Part shown: piece by piece, positions 1-4,968 of the stretch | Layout: the number at the start of each line of letters is the position of its first letter | Position numbering within the stretch: position 1 is the first letter of the stretch | Origin: JANMEX01 sp031423755 | GTDB taxonomy: Bacteria; Pseudomonadota; Alphaproteobacteria; Rhizobiales; Rhizobiaceae | Assembly: GCA_031423755.1 (NCBI GenBank) | Contig: JANPGC010000147.1 | Coordinates: 1-6,042 of the forward strand | Direction of reading: 5' to 3' | DNA length: 6,042 bases | Notes under the pieces: generated by a model | Database searches by the model: none | Told to the model about the DNA's origin: nothing | What the model saw: only the letters and a program-made list of their open reading frames with translations | Program-made: the position numbers and the translations under genes

Positions 1-95
1 CTTTGACCAGTCCCCTTTTCGTAGTCTTGCGCACAAACTTCGCCCACCCCGAATGTGACCAAAAAAATTGACAGCGCCTTGGTAACGTTGCGCAT
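1..95 (-). CDS. N-terminus of an exported protein of unknown function (partial, runs off left edge)
   Basis: Only the first 31 codons lie in the window. The ATG is at 95-93 on the minus strand, preceded by a strong Shine-Dalgarno sequence (AAGAGGAG, about 8 nt upstream). The peptide starts MRNVTKALSIF and reads as a classical Sec signal peptide: a basic start (R2, K6), a hydrophobic stretch at about residues 7-20, and a likely signal peptidase I site after V-C-A, leaving a mature N-terminus of QDYEKGTGQ. The Cys near the cleavage site does not sit in a good lipobox. The mature start resembles the beginning of some exported Sel1/TPR-repeat proteins (aspartate, aromatic residue, E-K-G), but too little is present to assign a family. 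The gene is divergent from the membrane-protein gene at 176, with 80 bp between start codons. Coding status rests on the good ribosome binding site, the signal peptide and the continuously open frame. Confidence 0.62.
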   Translation of the reverse strand, partial: MRNVTKALSIFLVTFGVGEVCAQDYEKGTGQ

Positions 96-175
96 TTTAG
101 ATTCTCCTCTTATTGCCAAAACTAGCAAAGTCTGCCACATAGGTAAAGTGTCTTACAGCAGATGGATAAAATCGT
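96..175. promoter_or_regulatory. Divergent intergenic region between two exported-protein genes
   Basis: These 80 bp separate the start codons of the leftward gene (95) and the rightward gene (176), so both promoters should lie here or inside the neighbouring coding sequence. The leftward ribosome binding site (AGGAG) lies at about 102-107. No convincing -35/-10 pair is visible. TAAAAT at 167-172 resembles a -10 box, but it would start transcription downstream of the ATG at 176, and its -35 partner is poor. No clear operator dyad was seen. Confidence 0.35.
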
Positions 176-601
176 ATGTTGGGTGCGACAAAGTTTTTAT
201 TGCAGATTTTAAGTATATATATGCTTACCATCCATCATTCTTATGCGGCAAATGAGCCGCCAAAAAGTTTGAATGAAATTTACGGCAATTTCTCGTTCTT
301 GTCCTCTAGAGAGTTTATTATTACGGTTGCAATTTTATTATTTGGTCTTGCAATGGCTGTTTTTTGTATTGTATTGGCAAAGACAAAATATATTAGTGCA
401 GATCAAATTACTCGGATTGCTGCTCTTTTATTAATAGTGACCGGAACACTAGTTCTAGTTTCAACGGGATATGACGCTCAGCAAATTTCACCAGCTCTGG
501 GCCTCTTGGGTGCTATTGCCGGGTATTTGTTAGGCAAGACTGACTCAGCACCGCAAATTGGTCAAATAGATGACGGTAAAGTAATCAAGGACGAAAAATG
601 A
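176..601 (+). CDS. Small exported/integral membrane protein of unknown function (141 aa)
   Basis: Not recognised as a named family. Residues 1-25 form a plausible signal peptide (K6, hydrophobic 7-18, possible cleavage near S-Y-A-A). Three hydrophobic segments follow: about 47-68, 80-98 and 105-120, then a polar, charged tail (121-141). The last segment, with P-A-L-G-L-L-G-A-I-A-G-Y-L-L-G, is Gly-rich and resembles the 'LLGxIxGYxxG' helix seen in various small bacterial membrane proteins, which is not diagnostic of function. ATG at 176 is preferred over the internal ATG at 221 because only the longer form has a complete signal peptide; the ribosome binding site is weak (GGA about 10 nt upstream). 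The stop overlaps the next start as ATGA (598-601), so the two genes are translationally coupled. Base composition is AT-rich, unlike the genes right of 1950. Coding status is fairly secure; function is unknown. Confidence 0.72.
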   Translation: MLGATKFLLQILSIYMLTIHHSYAANEPPKSLNEIYGNFSFLSSREFIITVAILLFGLAMAVFCIVLAKTKYISADQITRIAALLLIVTGTLVLVSTGYDAQQISPALGLLGAIAGYLLGKTDSAPQIGQIDDGKVIKDEK

Positions 602-1029
602 CCAAGATTTTGCAGGTATTTGGTGTGCGATATATTCAAGCTTTAATACTTGTTCTTATGTGCTGTGATATTGCTCTTTCGGATGGTGTTGTACCAAGCA
701 ATCAAATTCAAATAATTAATCCGAGGCCAGAGCTAATAGGGTTCTCTGCATTTGTGGATGGTTCTTGGAAAGACTTTACAATAGATCCCAAAAGCGATGT
801 TATAATGACTACAGACGAGTATGTTATAAAAATATACACGCGGAATACGTCTTCTGAAGTATTGAATGCCAAAGAAGATTTTGATGCATACAATATTGAG
901 GACTTCAAATATACCGATTCTTATTTCTTGAGGAAACTCCGATCGGGACAACGGTGGATTATTTGCTGGTCTGCGATATATAACCTTTGGGCAATTGATA
1001 TTTATGGAGGTACCGTTTGCTTTCAATAG
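598..1029 (+). CDS. Exported protein of unknown function, coupled to the upstream membrane protein (143 aa)
   Basis: Starts within the ATGA overlap with the preceding gene and has its own AAGGA ribosome binding site (587-591, 6 nt before the ATG), so an operon pair is very likely. The N-terminus has a signal-peptide pattern: K3 and R11, then a hydrophobic core at about 12-28, with possible cleavage near A-L-S-D. The mature part of roughly 115 residues is polar, with predicted beta-strand character. Its C-terminus (about 109-133) contains Y-F-L-R-K-L-R-S-G-Q-R-W-I-I-C-W and then N-L-W-A-I, a Trp/aromatic pattern like the 'Y-L-x-x-G-x-R-W-x-I-x-W-N-x(n)-W-D-I' ends of some exported rhizobial proteins; that resemblance is from memory and assigns no function. 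Cysteines at 123 and 141 could form a disulfide in the periplasm. The TAG stop directly abuts the stop codon of the opposing peptidase gene. Confidence 0.7.
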   Translation: MTKILQVFGVRYIQALILVLMCCDIALSDGVVPSNQIQIINPRPELIGFSAFVDGSWKDFTIDPKSDVIMTTDEYVIKIYTRNTSSEVLNAKEDFDAYNIEDFKYTDSYFLRKLRSGQRWIICWSAIYNLWAIDIYGGTVCFQ

Positions 1030-1782
1030 TTAACCAAAAATTTCATCTAAGTAATTGTAGCCCGCTGCTGAGCATTCTTGTATCCTACTATCCATTTTTC
1101 GCACGCAGTATTTAAAACCTTGCTCACTTGATCTAACTCTTTGCCTAGAAGTGCCATGAGAGTCTGGATCAAAAAAATCCTTATTTCCATTGTTGGCGAA
1201 AAATTGTCCTGCGCTGTAAAGTCGTACATTTGGCCGCCGATTCTTCAACTTGGCTAGAAACCATCCGGCGCAGAAGTCGGCATGAAGCTCTTTGCAAAAT
1301 AACGGTAGATTCGTTACTAATTTCTCATAGACACCATAATTATATTGATATATATGAGCGAATTCGTGCGCGCATATGGCTGCAACAGCAATATCGCCAC
1401 CTTCCTGGTTTAGCGCATTTTGAAGCATGTTTAGTCCGAAGATTATCGTTCCGTCACGTGTGCTGGCAATTCTGACCAGCTTGTTGGCCCTCGCATTGGC
1501 ACCATCGCTATCATCGTAATATCCAAATCCAGGTGTCACAGAAAAGTCCGATGCAAGCATCGCAAGAATTCTTCCGAGCGCCCGGTCGAACGTGGCATCC
1601 TCAGAGCTTCCAAATATTTCTGGTAATTTCTTGGAAAGATTCTTAGGAGGCGAGTTGTATATCGCCGTGCTTTCCAAAACCCCGTCCGAGATGTCGCAGC
1701 CCATCCCTACTTCTTCAGCAGAAGTCGATACTGCAAATGGCAATTGAGCGCAGCATAGGCAGAATGTTCTTCTGGTAAGCAT
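1030..1782 (-). CDS. Exported putative zinc metallopeptidase (HExxH, 250 aa)
   Basis: Contains HEFAH at 139-143 (two zinc-binding His, catalytic Glu140) and, 21 residues later, ELHAD (165-169), where Glu165 is the expected third zinc ligand, followed by F-C-A-G-W. Further on, S-H-G-T-S-R-Q-R (208-215 region) matches the 'HG(S/T)xxQR' element found after the active site in neutral zinc metallopeptidases of the YpfJ type. The order HExxH, ExxAD, HGxxxQR supports a gluzincin-like peptidase. The N-terminus MLTRRTFCLC with a following hydrophobic stretch to S-T-S-A (about residue 21) is a signal peptide; the paired Arg hints at Tat export but lacks the full consensus. The start at 1782 is chosen over an in-frame TTG at 1836 because AGGA lies 7 nt upstream and a strong promoter occupies 1836-1807. 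Substrate unknown. AT-rich like its neighbours. Confidence 0.78.
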   Translation of the reverse strand: MLTRRTFCLCCAQLPFAVSTSAEEVGMGCDISDGVLESTAIYNSPPKNLSKKLPEIFGSSEDATFDRALGRILAMLASDFSVTPGFGYYDDSDGANARANKLVRIASTRDGTIIFGLNMLQNALNQEGGDIAVAAICAHEFAHIYQYNYGVYEKLVTNLPLFCKELHADFCAGWFLAKLKNRRPNVRLYSAGQFFANNGNKDFFDPDSHGTSRQRVRSSEQGFKYCVRKMDSRIQECSAAGYNYLDEIFG

Positions 1783-1806
1783 TGCGATAGTCCTGAATTC
1801 GAGTTT

Positions 1807-1836
1807 AGTATATTTGATGTTTTTGTAATTTGTCAA
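1807..1836 (-). promoter_or_regulatory. Sigma70-type promoter of the metallopeptidase gene
   Basis: Reading leftward, a perfect -35 TTGACA (1836-1831) is followed after 18 bp by TATACT (1812-1807), which matches the -10 consensus in five of six positions. Transcription should begin near 1800, giving a leader of about 18 nt that contains the AGGA ribosome binding site (1793-1790) before the ATG at 1782. The -35 box contains the TTG that would otherwise extend the reading frame, so this promoter decides the start. It is one of the best housekeeping-type promoters in the window, suggesting constitutive expression. Confidence 0.7.
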
Positions 1837-1981
1837 CTACCTCAGGTTGGCTTTTTACTTTCTATTTGATGAAGGCCGTGGGCTTTTGGTCTGGCTTGGC
1901 ACTAAGCGAATTTGGCTCACTGCCTATAGCTTAAGTATCTGTTTGCCATTGGCGCATGCGACGTGTCAGTGAGTGGTCTCC
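1837..1981. other. Gene-free junction between AT-rich block and GC-rich core
   Basis: This stretch separates the promoter of the peptidase gene from the stop codon of the LysR gene. Composition shifts here from AT-rich (left) to GC-rich (right). It contains two small palindromes, GCCATTGGC (1945-1953) and CGCATGCG (1953-1960), and a weak GTGAG/CTCAC hairpin (1969-1985), but no convincing intrinsic terminator for the LysR gene, no tRNA and no integrase-type attachment site that can be recognised by eye. Confidence 0.4.
1948..1963 (+). repeat. Copy 1 of a short dispersed repeat (ATTGGCGCATGCGACG)
   Basis: Matches 4990-5005 (ATTGGTGCATGCGACG) at 15 of 16 positions. Allowing one gap, the similarity extends leftward through CTGT...GC. 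Both copies are intergenic. In a 6-kb window a match of this quality is not far beyond chance, so this is only a candidate. Confidence 0.3.
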
Positions 1982-2872
1982 TCACATCCCCCGCAACCCT
2001 TCCGCCACCGCCTCAATCAACACCCCAACCCGCCTTGGCACAAACCGCCGCGACGGGTGAACCGTGTGGATCGGCAGGGTGAATGTGTTCCACTGCCTCA
2101 GCACCTCGACGAGCGTCCCTTGCCGCAAATCCTCCTCCACCAGGTCGCGTGGGCTGAAGATGATGCCCGCGCCAGCCAGCGCTGCCGCTCGCTGCGCCTC
2201 GCCATTGTCGATCTCGATGTTGCCGCTGACTTCGACAGTGAACCGCTCGCCCTTGGCATCCTGAAACGGCCAGCGGCTGCGCGGGACGAGGTTTAGGTTG
2301 AGGATGCAGCGCGCGTTGGCGAGATCGTCCGGCGTCTGCGGTGTGCCGTGCTTGTCCAGATAGTCCGGCGAGGCGCAGCAGGCGAAGCGGTAGGTGCCGA
2401 CGCGGCGGGCGATCAGCGATAAGGATTGCAATTCGCCGATGCGCACCGCCAAATCAAAACCGCCAGTGATCAGGTCCACCGTCCGGTCGCTCAGACTCAT
2501 CTCGATGATCACATCCGGATGTCGCACGGAAAGCTCCGAGATGATGCGCGCCAGATGCTTGATGCCGAGTGTCGTCGGCGCGGTCAGGCGGATGCGGCCG
2601 GAGAGGCGCGCGTCGGAAGGCTGCGCCAATTCGTCGAGTTCGCCGAGTGACTGAATAATCTCAATGGCCTTTTCGAGAAATTGCTCGCCAAGCGCCGTCA
2701 GCCGGTGTGAGCGGGTCGTCCGCTCGATCAGCTTGGCACCATAGCGCTCCTCCAGTGCCTGAATGCGCCGTCCGACCATCGCAGGAGAAATGGCCATGCG
2801 CCGCGCGACGGCAGCGAAACTGCCGGTGTTGGCGGCTGCAACGAATGTTTCGAGGTCGGAGAGATCTGTCAT
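1982..2872 (-). CDS. LysR-family transcriptional regulator, CrgA-like subgroup (296 aa)
   Basis: Cytoplasmic DNA-binding regulator with the standard LysR layout and length. The N-terminal winged helix-turn-helix occupies about residues 1-62 (L-E-T-F-V-A-A-A-x-T-G-S-F-A-A-V-A-R-R-M then S-P-A-M-V-G-R-R-I-Q-A-L-E), a linker helix runs to about 88, and a periplasmic-binding-protein-like effector domain covers about 90-290. The run D-V-I-I-E-M-S-L-S-D-R-T-V-D-L, then F-D-L-A-V-R-I-G and S-L-I-A-R-R-V, is typical of CrgA-like LysR proteins. Effector unknown. It is divergent from the oxidoreductase gene at 2977, the usual arrangement of a LysR regulator and its target. No Shine-Dalgarno sequence precedes the ATG; a CATAAT -10-like box at 2886-2881 would put the transcript start almost at the ATG, so the mRNA may be leaderless (inference). 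GC-rich, core-like codon use. Confidence 0.93.
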   Translation of the reverse strand: MTDLSDLETFVAAANTGSFAAVARRMAISPAMVGRRIQALEERYGAKLIERTTRSHRLTALGEQFLEKAIEIIQSLGELDELAQPSDARLSGRIRLTAPTTLGIKHLARIISELSVRHPDVIIEMSLSDRTVDLITGGFDLAVRIGELQSLSLIARRVGTYRFACCASPDYLDKHGTPQTPDDLANARCILNLNLVPRSRWPFQDAKGERFTVEVSGNIEIDNGEAQRAAALAGAGIIFSPRDLVEEDLRQGTLVEVLRQWNTFTLPIHTVHPSRRFVPRRVGVLIEAVAEGLRGM

Positions 2873-2976
2873 TCGATATTATTATGCAAGAGTGTTGCAC
2901 ACATCAATGCAATTTTCGAAATGATGCGACACGGCTATGTTCCTTTCATCGCAACAGCCAAACAAGGAACACCATC
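2873..2976. promoter_or_regulatory. Divergent promoter/operator region between the LysR gene and the oxidoreductase gene
   Basis: This 104-bp gap contains TGCAA-N5-TTGCA (2885-2899), a perfect 15-bp interrupted dyad of LysR-box type, and a further TGCAA half-site at 2908-2912. A TTTCGAAA palindrome lies at 2914-2921. The dyad overlaps the best leftward -10 candidate (CATAAT, 2886-2881), which would fit autorepression. A rightward promoter is uncertain: TATGTT (2936-2941) with TTTTCG 17 bp upstream is the best pair seen. The oxidoreductase ribosome binding site AAGGA is at 2964-2968. Confidence 0.55.
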
Positions 2977-3600
2977 ATGAGCACTGCAATCATTGGTCTT
3001 GGAAACATGGGCAAGGGCCTTGCCAAGCGTCTGGCCGGCAAGACGGCGCTGACCGTCGCCTCGCGTGACGCTGCTGCTGCTGCCGCGTTCGCCTCCGGCC
3101 TCAACAACGTCAAATCCGCAAACATCAGCGACGCCGTTGCGGGTGCAGATATCGTCATCCTCGCACTTCCCTACGCTGCCGCGCTGGACGCGGCCGCCCT
3201 GCCGTTGCTCAAGGGCAAGATCGTCGTTGACATCAGCAATCCGGTCAAACCGGATTTCTCCGGCCTGTCCATCGGCCACACCACCTCCGCCGCTGAAGAA
3301 ATCCAGGCCGTGGCCAAGGGCGCGCATGTGGTGAAGGCGTTCAACACGATTTTTGCCGGACTGTTTGACTCACCGCCAGCATCCACAGCATCCGTCCCGG
3401 TGTTCCTCGCCGGCAATGACGACGCTTCCGTCAACGCCGTTGCAGACCTCGTTGCCAAGGCAGGGTTTGCCGTGGAGAAGACCGGCGGCCTTGATGCAGC
3501 CAAGCTGCTCGAGCCGCTCGGCATGCTCAACATCCGCCTCGGCTACGGCCTCGGCCGCGGCACGGCGATTGCCCCGAACTGGTTGTCGCTCGCCGCATGA
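2977..3600 (+). CDS. NAD(P)-binding oxidoreductase, F420-dependent NADP reductase-like family (207 aa)
   Basis: A single Rossmann-fold protein. G-L-G-N-M-G at 7-12 is the GxGxxG dinucleotide-binding loop right after the first strand. S29-R30 after the second strand is where NADP-preferring members bind the 2'-phosphate, so NADPH is the likely cofactor. D-I-S-N-P (85-89) and K-A-F-N-T (120-124) are characteristic of the COG2085 family, often annotated as 'NADPH-dependent F420 reductase'. Most alphaproteobacteria are not known to make F420, so the real substrate is open; the name should not be taken literally. ATG at 2977 is chosen because AAGGA (2964-2968) precedes it and the GxGxxG loop then sits at its normal distance from the N-terminus; the longer open frame upstream crosses the divergent promoter. 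Probably controlled by the LysR gene next to it. A strong hairpin follows the stop. Confidence 0.9.
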   Translation: MSTAIIGLGNMGKGLAKRLAGKTALTVASRDAAAAAAFASGLNNVKSANISDAVAGADIVILALPYAAALDAAALPLLKGKIVVDISNPVKPDFSGLSIGHTTSAAEEIQAVAKGAHVVKAFNTIFAGLFDSPPASTASVPVFLAGNDDASVNAVADLVAKAGFAVEKTGGLDAAKLLEPLGMLNIRLGYGLGRGTAIAPNWLSLAA

Positions 3601-3623
3601 GGCAGCGACTTGTTCAACTCAGC

Positions 3624-3652
3624 TTGAGCCGTCAGCGGTGCTGGCGGCTCAA
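3624..3652 (+). terminator. Strong GC-rich hairpin, probable terminator of the oxidoreductase gene
   Basis: TTGAGCCGTCAGC (3624-3636) pairs with GCTGGCGGCTCAA (3640-3652), a 13-bp stem with a single T-G wobble and a 3-nt loop (GGT). It begins 24 nt after the oxidoreductase stop codon. No T-tract follows on either strand, so it is not a canonical intrinsic terminator; it may terminate weakly, act with Rho, or protect the mRNA 3' end. Confidence 0.55.
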
Positions 3653-3727
3653 TGCAGCTGTCTGACGGTGGCGACACCTGTGCAAATGCGCCCGCGTGGG
3701 CAGTCATTCAGCCATCCGCTATTGAAC

Positions 3728-3776
3728 TTGCCCGCGGCAGGCCTCAAATTGCGAGGCAATCAATTCGCGGGGCCTG
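3728..3776 (+). promoter_or_regulatory. Structured leader with possible Shine-Dalgarno sequestration before the antiporter gene
   Basis: CAGGCCTC (3738-3745) can pair with GGGGCCTG (3769-3776), an 8-bp stem with one T-G wobble that ends at the base before the ATG and covers the only Shine-Dalgarno-like sequence (GGGG, 3769-3772). The segment GCCTC (3741-3745) can instead pair with GAGGC (3753-3757), which frees the ribosome binding site. The two stems are mutually exclusive, as in translational RNA switches. This is seen in the sequence; a switching function is inferred and no known riboswitch aptamer was recognised. Confidence 0.35.
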
Positions 3777-4883
3777 ATGTCGCATACCTCTCACAACAGC
3801 ATTCCCATCTGGTCATGGGCAGCGCCTCTTCTCGCCTGTGTTCTGCTGGGCTTGAAATACTCCGGGCTCGTGCCCGCCGATCATGCCGCCGTGCTTATAC
3901 TGGCCGCCGTGCTCTTGGGCGCTACCGTGTTTGCCTCCGTGCATCACGCCGAACTGCTGGCGATCAGGCTCGGCGAGCCATACGGGTCGATCCTTTTGGC
4001 CATTGCGGTGACAATCATCGAGATCGGCCTGATCGTGTCGATCATGGCGTCGGAACTGCCGGGCAGTATGACAGTGGCGCGCGATACCGTGTTTTCGGCG
4101 GTGATGATCGTGATGAACGGCGTCATCGGCCTTTGCATGGTGCTGGGCGCGCGCCGTCACCATGAGCAGGAATTCCAGATAAAAGGCGCGTCGTCAGCTC
4201 TTGCCGTGCTTGGCACATTGGCCGTAATTGCGCTGGTGTTGCCAAACCACGTGCTGGCGGAGCCCGGCCCGTTCTTTTCGACCGTGCAGATGGTCGTCAT
4301 CGGTGTCGCCTCGCTGGTGCTTTACGCGACATTTGTCTTTGTCCAGACAGTCGGCCACCGCGATTACTTCATCGTCAAAGCGCAGGACGATGAAGACGCC
4401 GCCACCAGCGCCGAGGACATGCCGACCAACCGCACCTCGCTGACAACACTCGTTCTGTTGCTGGTTTCGCTTGCGGCCGTCGTGCTTCTCTCCAAGGCCT
4501 TGTCAAAGCCGATTGACCAGACCGTCGCGGCGCTTGGGCTGCCGCGGGCGTTTGTCGGTGTTGTCATTGCCGCCATCGTGCTGTTGCCCGAAGGCATCGC
4601 CTCCGTGCGGGCCGCGCTTCTCAACCGCCTTCAAAACAGCATCAATCTCGCCGTCGGCTCTGCCATCGCCAGCATCGGCCTCACAATCCCGGCGGTCGTC
4701 ATTGTGTCGCTGATGTCAGACCAGCCGCTGGCGCTCGGCATCAATCCGGCCAACACGGTGCTTTTGGTGTTGACGTTGTTCATGGGCACGATCACGCTTG
4801 GCACGGGCCGCACCACGGTTTTGCAAGGCGCGGTGCATCTGGTGATTTTCGCGGTGTTCCTGCTGATCGCGGCCGTGCCGTGA
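3777..4883 (+). CDS. chaA: Calcium (sodium/potassium)/proton antiporter, ChaA family (368 aa)
   Basis: Inner-membrane cation exchanger of the Ca2+:cation antiporter superfamily, expelling Ca2+ (and in E. coli Na+/K+) in exchange for H+. Length fits E. coli ChaA (about 366 aa). It is hydrophobic throughout, with about 11 membrane segments arranged as two repeats. The first alpha-repeat has G-E-P-Y-G (66-70) and A-V-T-I-I-E-I (77-83, Glu82); the second has L-L-P-E-G (269-273, Glu272) and G-S-A-I-A-S-I-G-L-T-I-P-A-V (294-307). The two Glu are the expected ion-binding residues. Between the halves lies an acidic loop, D-D-E-D-A-A-T-S-A-E-D (204-214), as in many Ca2+/H+ exchangers. ATG at 3777 gives the expected N-terminus; its ribosome binding site is poor (GGGG) and can be buried in RNA structure. 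No clear terminator separates it from the region upstream of fhs. Confidence 0.93.
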   Translation: MSHTSHNSIPIWSWAAPLLACVLLGLKYSGLVPADHAAVLILAAVLLGATVFASVHHAELLAIRLGEPYGSILLAIAVTIIEIGLIVSIMASELPGSMTVARDTVFSAVMIVMNGVIGLCMVLGARRHHEQEFQIKGASSALAVLGTLAVIALVLPNHVLAEPGPFFSTVQMVVIGVASLVLYATFVFVQTVGHRDYFIVKAQDDEDAATSAEDMPTNRTSLTTLVLLLVSLAAVVLLSKALSKPIDQTVAALGLPRAFVGVVIAAIVLLPEGIASVRAALLNRLQNSINLAVGSAIASIGLTIPAVVIVSLMSDQPLALGINPANTVLLVLTLFMGTITLGTGRTTVLQGAVHLVIFAVFLLIAAVP

Positions 4884-4938
4884 TCCAACCCGAAAGAAAT
4901 AGAATAAATAAACTATTGCATTTTCATATGGAATGTTC

Positions 4939-4961
4939 ATTCTATAACCAATCGATAGAAT
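4939..4961. promoter_or_regulatory. Candidate operator: ATTCTAT-N9-ATAGAAT inverted repeat
   Basis: A perfect 7-bp inverted repeat (4939-4945 and 4955-4961) with a 9-bp spacer, embedded in the AT-rich promoter zone and overlapping both -10-like boxes. A third copy of the heptamer, ATAGAAT, lies at 4899-4905. A second, overlapping dyad GAATG-TT-CATTC spans 4931-4942. The size fits a dimeric regulator covering two helical turns; which regulator is unknown. Confidence 0.4.
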
Positions 4962-4968
4962 CCTCATA

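Larger units (their letters stand above)
3601..3776. other. Intergenic region with a terminator-like hairpin and the antiporter leader
   Basis: No gene is supported in these 176 bp. The left part holds a strong hairpin (3624-3652). The middle has a short GCCC/GGGC hairpin (3690-3701). The right part (3728-3776) is rich in competing complementary segments just before the antiporter ATG. A promoter for the antiporter gene is not clear; TTGAAC at 3722-3727 with CAAATT at 3745-3750 is a weak candidate only. Confidence 0.5.

Noticed and set aside
167..172. TAAAAT as the -10 box of the gene at 176
   Set aside because: It would place the transcript start after the ATG, and the sequence 17 bp upstream is not a -35 box.
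55..255. Plus-strand open frame of 66 codons starting with GTG
   Set aside because: No good ribosome binding site; it lies opposite the signal-peptide gene at 95..1 and overlaps the better-supported gene at 176.
708..1026. Minus-strand open frames opposite the exported protein gene
   Set aside because: No ribosome binding site or family pattern; the plus-strand frame has an ATGA coupling, AAGGA and a signal peptide.
1230..1475. Plus-strand open frame of 81 codons
   Set aside because: Antisense shadow of the metallopeptidase active-site region; no start signals.
1783..1836. N-terminal extension of the metallopeptidase from a TTG at 1836
   Set aside because: The TTG is inside a TTGACA -35 box of a strong promoter, and the extension would bury the signal peptide.
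1973..2654. Several plus-strand open frames opposite the LysR gene
   Set aside because: Long antisense frames are expected in GC-rich coding DNA; the translations are Arg/Pro-rich and low in family-like pattern.
2707..2976. Upstream extension of the oxidoreductase reading frame by 90 codons
   Set aside because: It would cross the divergent promoter and the LysR coding start; AAGGA-ATG at 2977 and the position of the GxGxxG loop fix the start.
3353..4165. Plus-strand open frame of 270 codons overlapping the oxidoreductase end and the antiporter start
   Set aside because: Out-of-frame shadow of two well-recognised genes, low-complexity Arg/Ser/Pro-rich translation.
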